A stretch of DNA of 64,000 nucleotides, from the NCBI RefSeq assembly GCF_000523235.1, contig NZ_CP006850.1:5890001-5954000 (forward strand), written 5' to 3'. Below are positions 18,355-27,599 of the stretch, in pieces; the first letter of the stretch is position 1, and every line of letters starts with the position of its first letter. The notes beneath the pieces are model-generated. The model searched no databases, had not been told where the DNA came from, and saw only the letters and a list, made by a program, of their open reading frames with translations. A program made the position numbers and the translations under genes. Source of the DNA: Nocardia nova SH22a (GTDB lineage: Bacteria > Actinomycetota > Actinomycetes > Mycobacteriales > Mycobacteriaceae).

Positions 18355-18395
18355 CGCGTGGGGCCGTTCGGTTGTCCACCGAACGGCCCCACGCG
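18355..18395. terminator. 18-bp perfect-stem hairpin terminator
   Basis: Stem arms 18355-18372 and 18378-18395 (CGCGTGGGGCCGTTCGGT and its complement) enclose the loop TGTCC. It lies 9 nt past the stop of the small membrane gene (18405-18578) and is followed on that strand by GCGTTTCGAG. It is the strongest terminator-like structure in the window. Confidence 0.75.
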
Positions 18396-18404
18396 GAAGG
18401 CTCA

Positions 18405-18578
18405 CTACGGTTTGCTGACCGTAGATTTGTTCGAACCCGAGACGGCCTTGTACAGCAGGTATAGGCCGAAGACCACGGCACTGATCATCAGGATCGGGAA
18501 CAACGCCTTGAGCAGGGCGCCGATGATGATCAGCGCCAGCCAGACGAGCGCGACGACGCCCAGAATCTTCCAGAACAT
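18405..18578 (-). CDS. Small two-helix membrane protein near the psp genes
   Basis: This 57-residue protein has two adjacent hydrophobic helices (ILGVVALVWLALIIIGALL and ILMISAVVFGLYLLYKAV) and a short charged tail. The second of two nearby ATGs (18578) is preferred because GGAGG lies 7 nt before it, but only 1 nt before the first ATG at 18584. It lies downstream of the PspM-like gene in the same direction, with a 150-bp gap. It may be a further membrane partner of the stress response; no family is recognised. Confidence 0.65.
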   Translation of the reverse strand: MFWKILGVVALVWLALIIIGALLKALFPILMISAVVFGLYLLYKAVSGSNKSTVSKP

Positions 18579-18728
18579 GTCCATTCCTCCCGAAGGTTTC
18601 CGAACCGCCGTCAACGCGATCCGACTCCTCCATAGTGTCAACTCCGCGGCGTAAAATCACCAGGTCACGAGCGATATCCGGGAAATCTCAGGGTGAACCC
18701 CGAGATGGTTCGCCCGATCGGCTGACCG

Positions 18729-19970
18729 TCAGTGCCGATCGGCCAGATCGGTCAGTGCCTGGGCCCAGCCGTCCAGGCGGTCGGCGGCCTCGCGCAGGGT
18801 GAGCATCGCCCAGCCGAATTCATCGGCGGGCGCGCCGGTGGCCGGTGGGGCGGCGAGAATCCGGCCCGCCGCGCTGACCAGCTGTTCGTATTCACCCACG
18901 CCCGATTCGAGGCGTTCGACCATGGCGTCGAGCTGCCGCGACAGCTGCGGGGCGCACCGCGAATCCGCGACCACACCCACCGCCTGTTCCATCGCCGCGA
19001 TATCGCCCGCCAGCGCATGCAGTGCCGCCGCACCCGAATCGGCGGTGGCCAAGGTGTCGGTGAGATCGTCGGCCGGTAACCGGCCGCCGTCGGCGATATG
19101 CCTGCCGAGCGCGTACATCGCGCGTTCGGCGCGCACCAGGCGCGCGACCGGCGCCCGCGCCGCCGAGCGCACCGCGGGAAGTCTGCGCGGCACGAAAGCC
19201 GCGGGCGGCAACGGATTTCGCCGCAATTCGAGGTAGCGGCGAGTGCTGACGGCCGCGCCGGTCACCAACGCCACGGTGCCGCCGCCTACAACGACCACTG
19301 CCCACACCGGCGCCGAAATCGCCACCAGCCCGGCGGTTCCCAGCACGGTCATCCCGGAGGCCGCACTCCAGCGCAGGCTGCGGCGGCGCACCCGCCGTCG
19401 CTTGCGAAGTTCGCGTTCCCGTGGATCGGCCCACTTCCGGACGGTGTGCAGCGCGAATTCACCCGCCTCGCGCAGCGCGTCCGGCATCCGGGCGAGCCGG
19501 TCCCGATCGTCGCCGATTCCCCGCTCCGCCGCCGTATTCCGGGGCGATGAGCCGGTTCGGGAGCCGCGCGCCGAGGCTCCGGCGGCCGCCCCGGACCGAG
19601 TCCGATCATGGCGTCCGGCGGCGCTTCCGGTCTCCGAGCCGGAATCGGATCCGGCGACTCGCGCCGGGACGCGATCGCCGTAACCGGAGAAGAGGTTCAC
19701 CGACGGTGCGGGCACACGATCCTGGCCCGGCGTGGAGTGAGCCGGACCGGATTCGCGGACACCGTGCCCGGAATTCCGGTGCCGCGCCGGTGATTCGGTG
19801 GAAAGCGGCTCGGCGGAACTCGTCCGCGTGGGATCGGCGCCCGGCTCGTTCGACGCCGGGACCACCCGCATCGCATCGATCGGCGGAGCGGACACACCGG
19901 TGCGAGCCGATCGGGACCAGGGGCGCACACGGGTCTTCGCGGGCTCGGTGCGCGCCCGCGTTCTTCCCAT
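18729..19970 (-). CDS. PspM-like membrane protein (Rv2743c type)
   Basis: This 413-residue protein starts with a long basic, Ser/Pro/Arg-rich region (about 1-160). A conserved segment follows (LREAGEFALHTVRKWADPRERE). Two membrane helices come next (SGMTVLGTAGLVAISAPVWAVVVVGGGTVALVTGAA), then a helical C-terminal domain (about residues 265-413). In M. tuberculosis Rv2743c (PspM) lies directly after pspA and binds it at the membrane; position, helices and domain order agree here. The protein is longer than Rv2743c (about 270 residues) because of the extended N-terminus. The ATG at 19970 lies 34 nt after the pspA stop, so they are probably co-transcribed. Confidence 0.75.
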   Translation of the reverse strand: MGRTRARTEPAKTRVRPWSRSARTGVSAPPIDAMRVVPASNEPGADPTRTSSAEPLSTESPARHRNSGHGVRESGPAHSTPGQDRVPAPSVNLFSGYGDRVPARVAGSDSGSETGSAAGRHDRTRSGAAAGASARGSRTGSSPRNTAAERGIGDDRDRLARMPDALREAGEFALHTVRKWADPRERELRKRRRVRRRSLRWSAASGMTVLGTAGLVAISAPVWAVVVVGGGTVALVTGAAVSTRRYLELRRNPLPPAAFVPRRLPAVRSAARAPVARLVRAERAMYALGRHIADGGRLPADDLTDTLATADSGAAALHALAGDIAAMEQAVGVVADSRCAPQLSRQLDAMVERLESGVGEYEQLVSAAGRILAAPPATGAPADEFGWAMLTLREAADRLDGWAQALTDLADRH

Positions 19971-20004
19971 CAGTACTGCCTTCCGATCGACTCGCCGTGC
20001 GCCG

Positions 20005-20823
20005 CTACTGTTGTGCGGCCTGGCCCGGATTCGCCTGCGGCTGAGCCGGGTTCGCGATGGCCGGGCCACCGGCGGCGGCATCGCCCGAGGGCAGCGCGTC
20101 GCCGCGCATGGACGCGCGGATCTGCTCGAGGCGGCTGTGGCCCGCCATCTGCACGCTGGCCTGCTGCACCTCCATCATGCGGCCCTGCACGGTGTTCTGG
20201 GCCAGCTCGGCAGCACCGAGCGCATTGGCGTAGCGGCGCTCGATCTTCTCCCGCACCGCGTCCAGGCTGGGGGTGCTGCCCGGCGCGGACAGCGTCGAGT
20301 CCATCTGCTGCAGCGAGGCGGAAACCTGCTCCTGCATCTTGGCCTGCTCCAGCTGGCTGAGCAGCTTGGTGCGCTCGCCGACCTTCTGCTGCAGCAGCAT
20401 GGCGTTCTGCTCGACCGCCTTCTTGGCCTGCGCGGCGGCCTGCAGCGACTGGTCGTGCAGCACCTTCAGGTCCTCGACCGACTGCTCGGCCGTCACCAGC
20501 TGGGCCGCGAACGCCTCGGCGGCGTTGGTGTACTGGATCGCCTTGTCGGTGTCACCGGCCGCGGTGGCCTGGTCGGCCAGCTGCACGGCCTGCCGCGCGT
20601 TGGCGTTGAGCTTCTCGACCTCGTCGAGCTGGCGGTTCAGCTTCATCTCCAGCTGACGCTGGTTACCGATCACCGATGCCGCCTGCTGCGACAGGGCCTG
20701 GTGCTGGCGCTGGGCTTCCTCGATAGCCTGCTGAATCTGCACCTTCGGATCCGCATGCTCCTCGATCTTGGAATCGAAGAGGGCCATCAGGTACTTCCAG
20801 GCCTTCACGAACGGATTAGCCAT
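20005..20823 (-). CDS. pspA: Phage-shock protein A (PspA/IM30 family)
   Basis: This 272-residue PspA/Vipp1-type membrane-stabilising protein has an amphipathic N-terminal helix ([22 protein letters not shown]). A long alpha-helical coiled coil follows, built from heptads rich in Gln, Ala and Glu. The C-terminal tail is disordered and Pro/Ala/Gln-rich ([19 protein letters not shown]). The homologue is the mycobacterial 35-kDa antigen Rv2744c. It acts at the inner membrane face during envelope stress. The gene lies 209 bp downstream of clgR in the conserved clgR-pspA-pspM order. The ATG at 20823 matches the family N-terminus. Confidence 0.92.
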   Translation of the reverse strand: MANPFVKAWKYLMALFDSKIEEHADPKVQIQQAIEEAQRQHQALSQQAASVIGNQRQLEMKLNRQLDEVEKLNANARQAVQLADQATAAGDTDKAIQYTNAAEAFAAQLVTAEQSVEDLKVLHDQSLQAAAQAKKAVEQNAMLLQQKVGERTKLLSQLEQAKMQEQVSASLQQMDSTLSAPGSTPSLDAVREKIERRYANALGAAELAQNTVQGRMMEVQQASVQMAGHSRLEQIRASMRGDALPSGDAAAGGPAIANPAQPQANPGQAAQQ

Positions 20824-21032
20824 CGATTGATCCCGCCTCCATCTGACTGCGCCGCGTCCCAGCACGGCGGCGGTGCGCGACCGTCACGCACCCTGTGTCC
20901 CTATCCTCCATCGCGACCGATCCGGGCCGCCGAACCGCCCGAAACGCCACGCTTACAGAGAATCTATCCGTTTCCGCTCCGTCGTACAGCCTCGCGGGCA
21001 TCCAACCATGCCGATGCCCGCCCCACAGCAAC

Positions 21033-21392
21033 TCACTTCGCTTGTACCAGGACCAGTTTCTCGGCCTTCGGGGCCGGAATGACGATCCGGGTGTCCACCA
21101 CGCCCGCCGCGGCGTTGGCGGTCGGCGCCGCCGCACTCTGCTGGGCGGGCGCCGGTGCGTCCGCATCGGCCATGGACGCACTGACATCGACCAGTACCTG
21201 CGACAACGGCACATCCAGCGCCTGGCAGATGGCGGCCAGCAGTTCGCTGGAGGCCTCCTTGCGGCCGCGTTCCACCTCGGACAGATATCCCAGGCTCACC
21301 CGCGCCGACGTCGAGACCTCGCGCAGGGTCCGGCTCTGGGCGATGCGAGCGCGCCGCAGACTTTCGCCGATGGCCTCTCGAAGCAGCGTCAT
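21033..21392 (-). CDS. clgR: ClgR, XRE-family activator of Clp protease and psp genes
   Basis: This 119-residue protein has an N-terminal HTH ([57 protein letters not shown]) and an Ala/Pro-rich C-terminal tail. The C-terminus ends LVLVQAK, and apolar C-terminal residues are typical of ClgR as a ClpP substrate. It activates clp genes and, in mycobacteria, the pspA operon under SigE control. The ATG at 21392 is chosen because AAGGAG lies 6 nt upstream; a GTG five codons earlier would place that sequence inside the gene. Confidence 0.9.
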   Translation of the reverse strand: MTLLREAIGESLRRARIAQSRTLREVSTSARVSLGYLSEVERGRKEASSELLAAICQALDVPLSQVLVDVSASMADADAPAPAQQSAAAPTANAAAGVVDTRIVIPAPKAEKLVLVQAK

Positions 21393-21472
21393 CTCGTTCT
21401 CCTTCACGTTCTCGCCTCACCGGGCCGAGCGCGACCGCCGACGAGCGTGACGCACCCTCCGTCTACAGTGCC

Positions 21473-21500
21473 AACGTCGTACGCCCCGCGGTTGGTTCCC
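21473..21500 (-). promoter_or_regulatory. ECF (SigE-like) promoter for clgR
   Basis: On the minus strand a -35 GGGAAC (21500-21495) and a -10 CGTT (21476-21473) are separated by 18 nt. This resembles the mycobacterial SigE/SigH pattern GGAAC-N-CGTT. The predicted leader is about 70 nt. SigE control of clgR is known in M. tuberculosis; its use here is inference. Confidence 0.5.
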
Positions 21501-21539
21501 GCCGACCGATTCCGATCGGCGGCGACCACGACGCCGGAC

Positions 21540-22049
21540 TCAACCGGCGACGCGGAGACCCAGTTCCGCAACGGCCGTTCGCACCGCGTTCATCCTGATC
21601 GTCCACCGGTCCCCCGTCAGGTGCAACCTCATCACCTCGGTGCCGCCGGGCCCGCTCAGTCCGAGGAAGACCGTGCCGACCGGGCAACCGTTCTGATCGT
21701 CCGGTCCGGCGACGCCGGTCAGACCCACCCCCCAGTCGGCCGAGCAGGTCGTCCGGGCACCGACCGCCAGCTGCTGCGCGGTGGCCGCCGCCACCGGTCC
21801 CTCGGTGGCGAGCGTGTCCTCCCCCACTCCGGCCAGCCGATGTTTGAGGTCGGTGGCGTAGACGATCAGCCCGCCGCGCAGTACCGCACTGGCCCCGGGA
21901 ACACCGGCGATGGTGGCCGCGAGCAGTCCGGCGGTCAGCGATTCGGCGGTCGCCACGGTCTGCCCGCGGGCGGTCAGGGCGGCGACGAGGGCCGCGGTGC
22001 CGGGAACCCCGGCGACCGGATCGGAAACTTCCGGGCCCGGTGTGCTCAT
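21540..22049 (-). CDS. cinA: CinA C-terminal domain amidohydrolase
   Basis: This 169-residue protein is the stand-alone CinA_C (PncC-like) domain, which deamidates nicotinamide mononucleotide. Family motifs are TVATAESLTAGLLAATIAGVPGAS, VLRGGLIVYATDLKHRLAGV, DWGVGLTGVAGPD and PVGTVFLGLSGP. The N-terminal molybdopterin-like domain of full CinA is absent. The ATG overlaps the pgsA stop by 4 nt, so the two are translationally coupled. The pgsA-cinA-clgR order is common in actinobacteria. Confidence 0.88.
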   Translation of the reverse strand: MSTPGPEVSDPVAGVPGTAALVAALTARGQTVATAESLTAGLLAATIAGVPGASAVLRGGLIVYATDLKHRLAGVGEDTLATEGPVAAATAQQLAVGARTTCSADWGVGLTGVAGPDDQNGCPVGTVFLGLSGPGGTEVMRLHLTGDRWTIRMNAVRTAVAELGLRVAG

Positions 22050-22714
22050 CGCCGCTCGACGGGGCGCGCCCACAGCCGCGCGGCCTGCACCACGTAATCC
22101 AGCCCGGTCACCACCGTGAGAACGACCGCCACGTACATCAGCGCCATACCCGCGCCCGCCCACGCACCGGCCAGCGGCAACAGCAGCACGGCGATGGCCA
22201 CCGACTGCACGAGTGTCTTGGCCTTACCGCCGCGCCCGGCCGGGATCACCCCGCGGCGCACCACGGCGAGCCGCAGCAGCGTCACCCCGATCTCGCGGGC
22301 GCAGATCACGATGGTGATCCACCAGGGCAGATCACCGAGTGCGGACAGCCCGATCAGCGCGGCGCCGATCAGCGCCTTGTCGGCGATCGGATCGGCCAAT
22401 TTCCCGAAGTCGGTCACCAGGCCGTACTTGCGGGCCACCTGCCCGTCGATGCGATCGGTGATGGCGGCCAAGCCGAACAGCGCGGCCGCGGTGATCCGCC
22501 AGCCGGTGTCGTGCCCGTCGCCGGCGAACAGCGCCAGCAGGAAGATCGGCACGATCAGGATGCGCAGGATCGTCAGGATGTTGGCGATGTTCATCAACGG
22601 CACCGCCGACGGCTCGACCGTCCGGTTCGGTTGCGGTGGAACGAGATTCGCCCGCGCTCTACCGGCCTCGGCCCAGGTCCGGTCCATATCGTCGCTCTGC
22701 ACGCTCACCGGCAC
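22046..22714 (-). CDS. pgsA: CDP-diacylglycerol--glycerol-3-phosphate 3-phosphatidyltransferase
   Basis: This membrane enzyme makes phosphatidylglycerol phosphate from CDP-DAG and glycerol-3-phosphate. The CDP-alcohol phosphotransferase signature D-x2-DG-x2-AR-x8-G-x3-D-x3-D is complete (DRIDGQVARKYGLVTDFGKLADPIAD). Several membrane helices and NILTILRILIVPIFLL at the N-terminal side are present. The GTG at 22714 gives 222 residues with a hydrophilic lead; later GTG or ATG codons are possible starts. The position matches pgsA3 (Rv2746c). Confidence 0.88.
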   Translation of the reverse strand: MPVSVQSDDMDRTWAEAGRARANLVPPQPNRTVEPSAVPLMNIANILTILRILIVPIFLLALFAGDGHDTGWRITAAALFGLAAITDRIDGQVARKYGLVTDFGKLADPIADKALIGAALIGLSALGDLPWWITIVICAREIGVTLLRLAVVRRGVIPAGRGGKAKTLVQSVAIAVLLLPLAGAWAGAGMALMYVAVVLTVVTGLDYVVQAARLWARPVERR

Positions 22715-22827
22715 CCCCGGCCGGAATGCGCGCAGCCGCGGCCCCCGGCGGTCAGGGGCGGACGGTCGGACGAGATGTGCGGCACTCCACCAGACTATCG
22801 GTTGGCGCGCCGACTACTGTGCACCCC

Positions 22828-23370
22828 ATGACGACGCGGGCACCCCACAGCGATTCGATCGGCGCCACCGGCCCCGGTACGGTGCTGGTCCGGCGCGCGC
22901 GCACCTCGGATGTCCCGGCCGTCAAAAACCTCGTCGACGTCTACGCGGGCCGGATCCTGCTGGAGAAGAATCTGGTCACCCTCTACGAATCGGTCCAGGA
23001 ATTCTGGGTGGCCGAGGTCGACGGCCGGGTCGTCGGATGTGGCGCATTACACGTGCTGTGGGCCGATCTGGGTGAGGTGCGCACGGTCGCGGTGCATCCC
23101 GACGTCAAGGGCCGCGGTGTGGGACACATGATCGTCGATCAGCTGATCGCGACCGCGCGGGAGTTGCAGCTGCAACGATTGTTCGTGCTGACCTTCGAGG
23201 TGGACTTCTTCTCGCGGCACGGCTTCGCCGAGATCGACGGCACCCCGGTGACCGCCGAGGTCTTCGCCGAGATGTGCCGCTCCTACGACACCGGTGTCGC
23301 GGAGTTCCTCGACCTCAGCTACGTGAAGCCGAACACCCTCGGCAATACTCGAATGCTGTTGACCCTCTGA
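22828..23370 (+). CDS. argA: ArgA-type GNAT amino-acid N-acetyltransferase
   Basis: This 180-residue GNAT protein resembles Rv2747, the stand-alone mycobacterial N-acetylglutamate synthase, the first step of arginine synthesis. The acetyl-CoA motif is VRTVAVHPDVKGRGVGHMIVDQLI, preceded by the strand FWVAEVDGRVVGCGALHVLW; LFVLTFEVDFFSRHGF follows. The ATG at 22828 begins MTTRAPHSDS. It is divergent from pgsA and its context agrees with Rv2747. The substrate (glutamate or glutamine) is inferred from that homology. Confidence 0.82.
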   Translation: MTTRAPHSDSIGATGPGTVLVRRARTSDVPAVKNLVDVYAGRILLEKNLVTLYESVQEFWVAEVDGRVVGCGALHVLWADLGEVRTVAVHPDVKGRGVGHMIVDQLIATARELQLQRLFVLTFEVDFFSRHGFAEIDGTPVTAEVFAEMCRSYDTGVAEFLDLSYVKPNTLGNTRMLLTL

Positions 23371-23406
23371 CCTTCGCGTACCCCTTCGACCCCCGCGGGA
23401 GACTCC

Positions 23407-23691
23407 GTGCCGATCTTCGCCGTGCACTACACCTATTCCGAGACCACCGTCGCCGCCCGCGACGAGCATCGTCCTCGCCATCGCGCCTGGCTGTCGGATC
23501 TGGTGGATCAGGGCGTGGTGCTGTCGACGGGGCCCTATGCCGACGGTTCCGGGGCGCTGATCCTGTTCAGTGCGGTTGACGCCGCGACGATGGAGACTCT
23601 GCTCGCGGAGGACCCTTTCGCGCAGGAGGGGCTGATCACGGACAAGCGCTTCGTCGAATGGACACCCGTCATGGGCGTCTTCGCCGGATAG
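23407..23691 (+). CDS. YciI-like protein
   Basis: This 94-residue protein has the ferredoxin-like YCII fold. It has a strand MPIFAVHYTYS, a helix containing R-x-RHRAWLSDL, GVVLSTGPYADGSGALILFSA and a C-terminal DPFAQEGL. The conserved His (RHRAWL) and Asp (EDPF) pair of the family is present. Family members are small enzymes or stress proteins with few known activities. The start is a GTG at 23407, 34 nt past the argA-like stop, so an operon is likely. Confidence 0.82.
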   Translation: MPIFAVHYTYSETTVAARDEHRPRHRAWLSDLVDQGVVLSTGPYADGSGALILFSAVDAATMETLLAEDPFAQEGLITDKRFVEWTPVMGVFAG

Positions 23692-23760
23692 CCGGGAACC
23701 ACCCGGGCCCCATCGGCGGTCACGTCGGCGACTCGCGGGCCCAGCGGCTACGGTGATCCG

Positions 23761-24186
23761 GTGCGACTGGATCAGCCCACGGCGCTGGCGCGGTTGCGTG
23801 ACTCCCGGGTCGCGCGCTTGGCGACCGCGGACGCGAGCGGGCAACCGCATCTGGTGCCGGTGACCTTCGCCTTGTCGCCCGACGACGGTGTTCTGGTCGT
23901 CGCGGTCGATCAGAAGCCGAAGTCGACCACGAATCTGCGACGCCTGCGCAATATCGCCGCGAATCCGCGAGTGTCGGTCCTGGCCGACGAGTACGACGAG
24001 GACTGGACGCGGCTGTGGTGGGTCCGGATCGACGGCACGGCGACGATCGTGACCGATACGAATCGGCGGGCCGCGCCCATCGACTGGCTGACGGCGAAAT
24101 ATCCTCAGTACCAGGACGATTCACCGGCCGGACCGGTCATCCGGGTGGATATTCACACCATCGCCGGATGGGCGTTCAGCGGCTGA
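23761..24186 (+). CDS. PPOX-class F420-dependent oxidoreductase (TIGR03668-like)
   Basis: This 141-residue split-barrel flavin/deazaflavin-binding protein has the family pattern RLRDSRVARLATADASGQPHLVPVTFAL, KPKSTTNLRRLRNIAANPRVSVLADEYDEDW and LWWVRIDGTATI. The YDEDW and WWVR motifs mark the TIGR03668 subgroup. It probably uses F420 or FMN; the substrate is unknown. The start is a GTG. It forms a short same-strand series with the argA-like and YciI-like genes. Confidence 0.82.
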   Translation: MRLDQPTALARLRDSRVARLATADASGQPHLVPVTFALSPDDGVLVVAVDQKPKSTTNLRRLRNIAANPRVSVLADEYDEDWTRLWWVRIDGTATIVTDTNRRAAPIDWLTAKYPQYQDDSPAGPVIRVDIHTIAGWAFSG

Positions 24187-24235
24187 ATCCGGCCACGCCA
24201 CTTTCGGTGTGCCCTGCCGATCCCGTCCGGTGCGC

Positions 24236-26824
24236 CTACGCGGGCTCGTCCTCCGCTTCGGCGGGCGACTCGTCTCCCCCGCCGCGGATCGAATACAGCA
24301 GACCGTCCAGCTCATCCGGTTTGATCAGCACATCGCGGGCCTTCGAGCCCTCGCTGGGGCCGACCACGCCCCGGGTCTCCATCAGATCCATCAGGCGCCC
24401 GGCCTTGGCGAAGCCGACCCGCAGTTTGCGCTGCAGCATCGACGTCGAGCCGAACTGCGAGGTGACCACCAGTTCCACGGCCTGCAGGAAGACGTCGAGA
24501 TCGTCGCCGATATCGGGATCGACATCCTTCTTCTCACCGGCCTTGGCGGAGGTGACGCCCTCCTGATAATCGGGTTCGGCCTGATTCTTGGTGAAGTCGA
24601 CGACGGCCTGGATCTCCTCGTCGGAGATGAAGGCGCCCTGCAGACGGGTCGGCTTGGAGGCGCCCATCGGCAGGAACAGGCCGTCGCCCATGCCGATCAG
24701 CTTCTCGGCGCCGGGCTGATCGAGGATGACGCGCGAATCGGTCAGCGACGAGGTGGCGAAGGCCAGCCGCGAGGGCACATTGGTCTTGATCAGACCGGTG
24801 ACCACGTCCACCGAGGGCCGCTGGGTGGCAAGCACCAGGTGGATTCCGGCCGCGCGCGCCTTCTGGGTGATGCGCACGATGGCATCCTCCACATCGCGTG
24901 GCGCGGTCATCATCAGGTCGGCGAGCTCGTCGACGATGGCCAGGATGTACGGGTAGGGCCGGTAGACCCGCTCACTGCCCAGCGGGGTGGTGATCTGGCC
25001 CGATTTCACCTTCTTGTTGAAATCGTCGATATGGCGGACCTTGCTGGCCTGCATGTCCTGATACCGCTGCTCCATCTCCTCCACCAGCCAGGCCAGCGCG
25101 GCGGCGGCCTTCTTCGGCTGGGTGATGATGGGCGTGATCAGATGCGGGATGCCCTCGTACGGCGTCAGTTCCACCATCTTGGGGTCGATGAGGATCATCC
25201 GCACTTCTTCGGGGGTGGCCCGGCCGAGCAGCGAGACCAGCATCGAGTTCACGAAACTCGACTTACCGGAACCGGTCGAACCCGCGACCAGCAGATGCGG
25301 CATCTTCGCCAGGTTGGCGCAGATGAACTCGCCCTCGATGTTCTTGCCGAGCCCGATCAGCAAGGGGTGGTGGTCGTTTCGCGTGGACGGGGCCTTGAGC
25401 ACATCGGCCAGCCGCACCAGTTCGCGATCGGCGTTGGGCACCTCGATACCGACCGCGGATTTGCCCGGAATCGGTGCGAGCAATCGCACATTCTCGGTCG
25501 CCACCGCATAGGCGATGTTGCGGGCCAGCGCGGTGATCTTCTCGACCTTCACACCCGGGCCGAGTTCGACCTCGTAGCGGGTGACCGTCGGGCCGCGGAC
25601 GAATCCCGTGACCGCGGCGTCGATCTTGAACTGCACCAGCACCTCGGTGATCGCCTCGATCATCGATTCGTTGGCGGCGCTGCGCTTCTTCGGCGGATCG
25701 CCGTCGGTGAGCAGGGTCAGCGGCGGGAGCTGATAGTCGCCGTCGACCTCGCGATCGGTGACGAATTCCAGCTGCTGCTGGGGCGGCGGCTCCGGGGTCT
25801 GATCGACGACCTTGGGCGCCTTGCGAGTCTTGGGTTTGGCCGGTGCGGGTGTGGCCGCCGGGGCCTCGGTCTCCGCCGCGATGTCCTTGGCCTCGCGCAA
25901 CGGCGGTTCCCCGAGTACCTCGGTGACAGCGTCGGGCCCGCCGAATTCGTCGGTCGGATAGTTTTCCGCGGGCGTCCGGCCCCGCCGTGAACGGGTCTTG
26001 TGCTTCGGAAAACCGTCGGCGTCATAGTTTTCCGGGTCGTAGAGACCGTATTGCCCGTCGTCATCGTCGTATTCGCCGTCCGGGACGCCGAACAGCTCAC
26101 GCAGCCGATGCGGCACCTCCCGCACGGTCGTACCGGTGACCAGCAGGAGTCCGAACACCATGGCCAGCAACAACAGTGGAACGGCGAGCCAGGGGGTGAG
26201 ACCGTTGCTCAGCGGTCCGCCGATCACATAGCCCACGAATCCGGCGGCGTGCGCGCGCCCCTGGGCATCGGCAGGCGCACCGGCCAGGACGTGCCAGATG
26301 CCGAGTGCCGGTAGTCCGATCAGCAGTCCGCCCAGCACCAGGCGCGGCCGGATCTCCGGTCGTGGCTCCGTGCGCATCAGCACGACCGCGATGCCGGAGG
26401 CGACGAAAGGCACCACGGCGGCGGCGGATCCGGCGATGGCGCGGACCGCCGTGTCGACCCAGTGCCCGACCGGGCCGCCCGCCGACATCCACACCGCGGC
26501 GGCGATGATCACGCTGAATGCCACCAGCGCCAAGGCGATTCCGTCCCGGCGATGGCCGTGCTCGATCTCTCCGGCACGACTGATGGTGCGGGTGGTGGCG
26601 CCGAATCCACGCGCCAGTACGGACCAGCCGTTGCCGATCCCCCGGCCGAGCACCGCCAGCGGTGCGGTCTGCGGCGTCCTGCGCACCGGCCGCCGGGCCG
26701 GTGTCCGCCCGCGTGGCGCCGATCGCGCGCGAGAACCACCGGTGCGAGTCCGCGCCGGAGCCCGCCCCCGAGTGGATCCCGCCCGCGAACTCGATGTCGT
26801 GGTGCCGCGGGACTTACCTGCCAT
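24236..26824 (-). CDS. ftsK: DNA translocase FtsK
   Basis: This 862-residue division-linked DNA pump has a basic N-terminus (1-60). Membrane helices follow up to about residue 240, then an acidic linker (YDDDDGQYGLYDPENYD) and the alpha/beta RecA-like motor. Walker A is AGSTGSGKSS (near residue 520) and Walker B includes YILAIVDELADLMM. The C-terminal gamma winged helix reads KLRVGFAKAGRLMDLMETRGVVGPSEGSKARDVL and recognises KOPS sites. It moves chromosome dimers to dif for XerCD. The position matches Rv2748c. The ATG at 26824 has a moderate GAGG sequence nearby. Confidence 0.95.
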   Translation of the reverse strand: MAGKSRGTTTSSSRAGSTRGRAPARTRTGGSRARSAPRGRTPARRPVRRTPQTAPLAVLGRGIGNGWSVLARGFGATTRTISRAGEIEHGHRRDGIALALVAFSVIIAAAVWMSAGGPVGHWVDTAVRAIAGSAAAVVPFVASGIAVVLMRTEPRPEIRPRLVLGGLLIGLPALGIWHVLAGAPADAQGRAHAAGFVGYVIGGPLSNGLTPWLAVPLLLLAMVFGLLLVTGTTVREVPHRLRELFGVPDGEYDDDDGQYGLYDPENYDADGFPKHKTRSRRGRTPAENYPTDEFGGPDAVTEVLGEPPLREAKDIAAETEAPAATPAPAKPKTRKAPKVVDQTPEPPPQQQLEFVTDREVDGDYQLPPLTLLTDGDPPKKRSAANESMIEAITEVLVQFKIDAAVTGFVRGPTVTRYEVELGPGVKVEKITALARNIAYAVATENVRLLAPIPGKSAVGIEVPNADRELVRLADVLKAPSTRNDHHPLLIGLGKNIEGEFICANLAKMPHLLVAGSTGSGKSSFVNSMLVSLLGRATPEEVRMILIDPKMVELTPYEGIPHLITPIITQPKKAAAALAWLVEEMEQRYQDMQASKVRHIDDFNKKVKSGQITTPLGSERVYRPYPYILAIVDELADLMMTAPRDVEDAIVRITQKARAAGIHLVLATQRPSVDVVTGLIKTNVPSRLAFATSSLTDSRVILDQPGAEKLIGMGDGLFLPMGASKPTRLQGAFISDEEIQAVVDFTKNQAEPDYQEGVTSAKAGEKKDVDPDIGDDLDVFLQAVELVVTSQFGSTSMLQRKLRVGFAKAGRLMDLMETRGVVGPSEGSKARDVLIKPDELDGLLYSIRGGGDESPAEAEDEPA

Positions 26825-26975
26825 GACCTCAGGCTAGCCGCAACAGCCCCATCGGGACCATCCGCAACACCCATCCCAGCCACATCATTGCCGACCTCAC
26901 AGCGCCGTCAGCGACCGGATTCGGCCGCTCAGCGCGGTCCGGAGAACTGTCCGGCCGGACGAGCCGGACGGCGGT

Positions 26976-27599
26976 TCAGACGCTGCGATCGGAGGCGAAC
27001 ACCGCGGCGACGTCGTCGACATCACCGGTCGCGTCCACCCGGACCTCGTTGCGGCCGAAGGCGTGCAACAGCAGTTCCGACGGTTTTCCGGTGAGCACGA
27101 CGGCATCCCCGCCGACGTTGTGCGCGGTGACGCGCTCGCCCTCCGGCGTGGCCAGGACGACCGTGACCGGGGATTTCCGGTAGGCCATCCGCGCCATCCG
27201 CCGCACCGAGGACCACAGTTTCGCCTCGTCGTCGGCGGGCAGCAGACGGGGCTGCCAATCGGGCTGGGCGCGCAGGACATCCTCGTGATGGACGAACATC
27301 TCGGTCAGGTTGACCACCGCGTCCACCGGTTTGAGCGGTGACCACCACGGCGGGCCGGTGCGGATCTCCTCCAGCAGATCGGTGAACGGCTGCCGTGCCG
27401 CCTTGGCCTGGACCGATTCGAGATAACCGGCCAGCGGCTTCAGCAGAATTCCGGGTGACGCGTCGGGACGGCGCTCCCGGACCACCAGGTGGGCGGCCAG
27501 ATCCTGCACGGTCCAGGTCCCACACAGCGTCGGTGCGCCGGGCCCGACCGCCGTCATGGTCGCGACCAGGGCCCGGCGTTCCCGTTGAGCCATACTCAT
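26976..27599 (-). CDS. TIGR03085-family metal-binding DinB-fold protein
   Basis: This 207-residue protein resembles the mycothiol-dependent maleylpyruvate isomerase/DinB superfamily. It opens with a helix containing RALVATMTAVGPGAPTLCGTWTVQDLAAHLVVRERRPDA, whose first metal-ligand His lies in AAHL. NLTEMFVHHEDVLRAQP follows with the second His pair. A C-terminal sub-domain contains TGKPSELLLHAFGR. Family members bind a divalent metal and are linked to low-molecular-weight thiols; the reaction here is unknown. It is commonly found near rnj and dapA in Nocardia-type genomes. Confidence 0.82.
   Translation of the reverse strand: MSMAQRERRALVATMTAVGPGAPTLCGTWTVQDLAAHLVVRERRPDASPGILLKPLAGYLESVQAKAARQPFTDLLEEIRTGPPWWSPLKPVDAVVNLTEMFVHHEDVLRAQPDWQPRLLPADDEAKLWSSVRRMARMAYRKSPVTVVLATPEGERVTAHNVGGDAVVLTGKPSELLLHAFGRNEVRVDATGDVDDVAAVFASDRSV

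Noticed and set aside
24209..25990. 593-codon plus-strand frame over ftsK
   Set aside because: It is a shadow of ftsK codon structure, with His/Gly/Gln-rich low-complexity translation and no motif.
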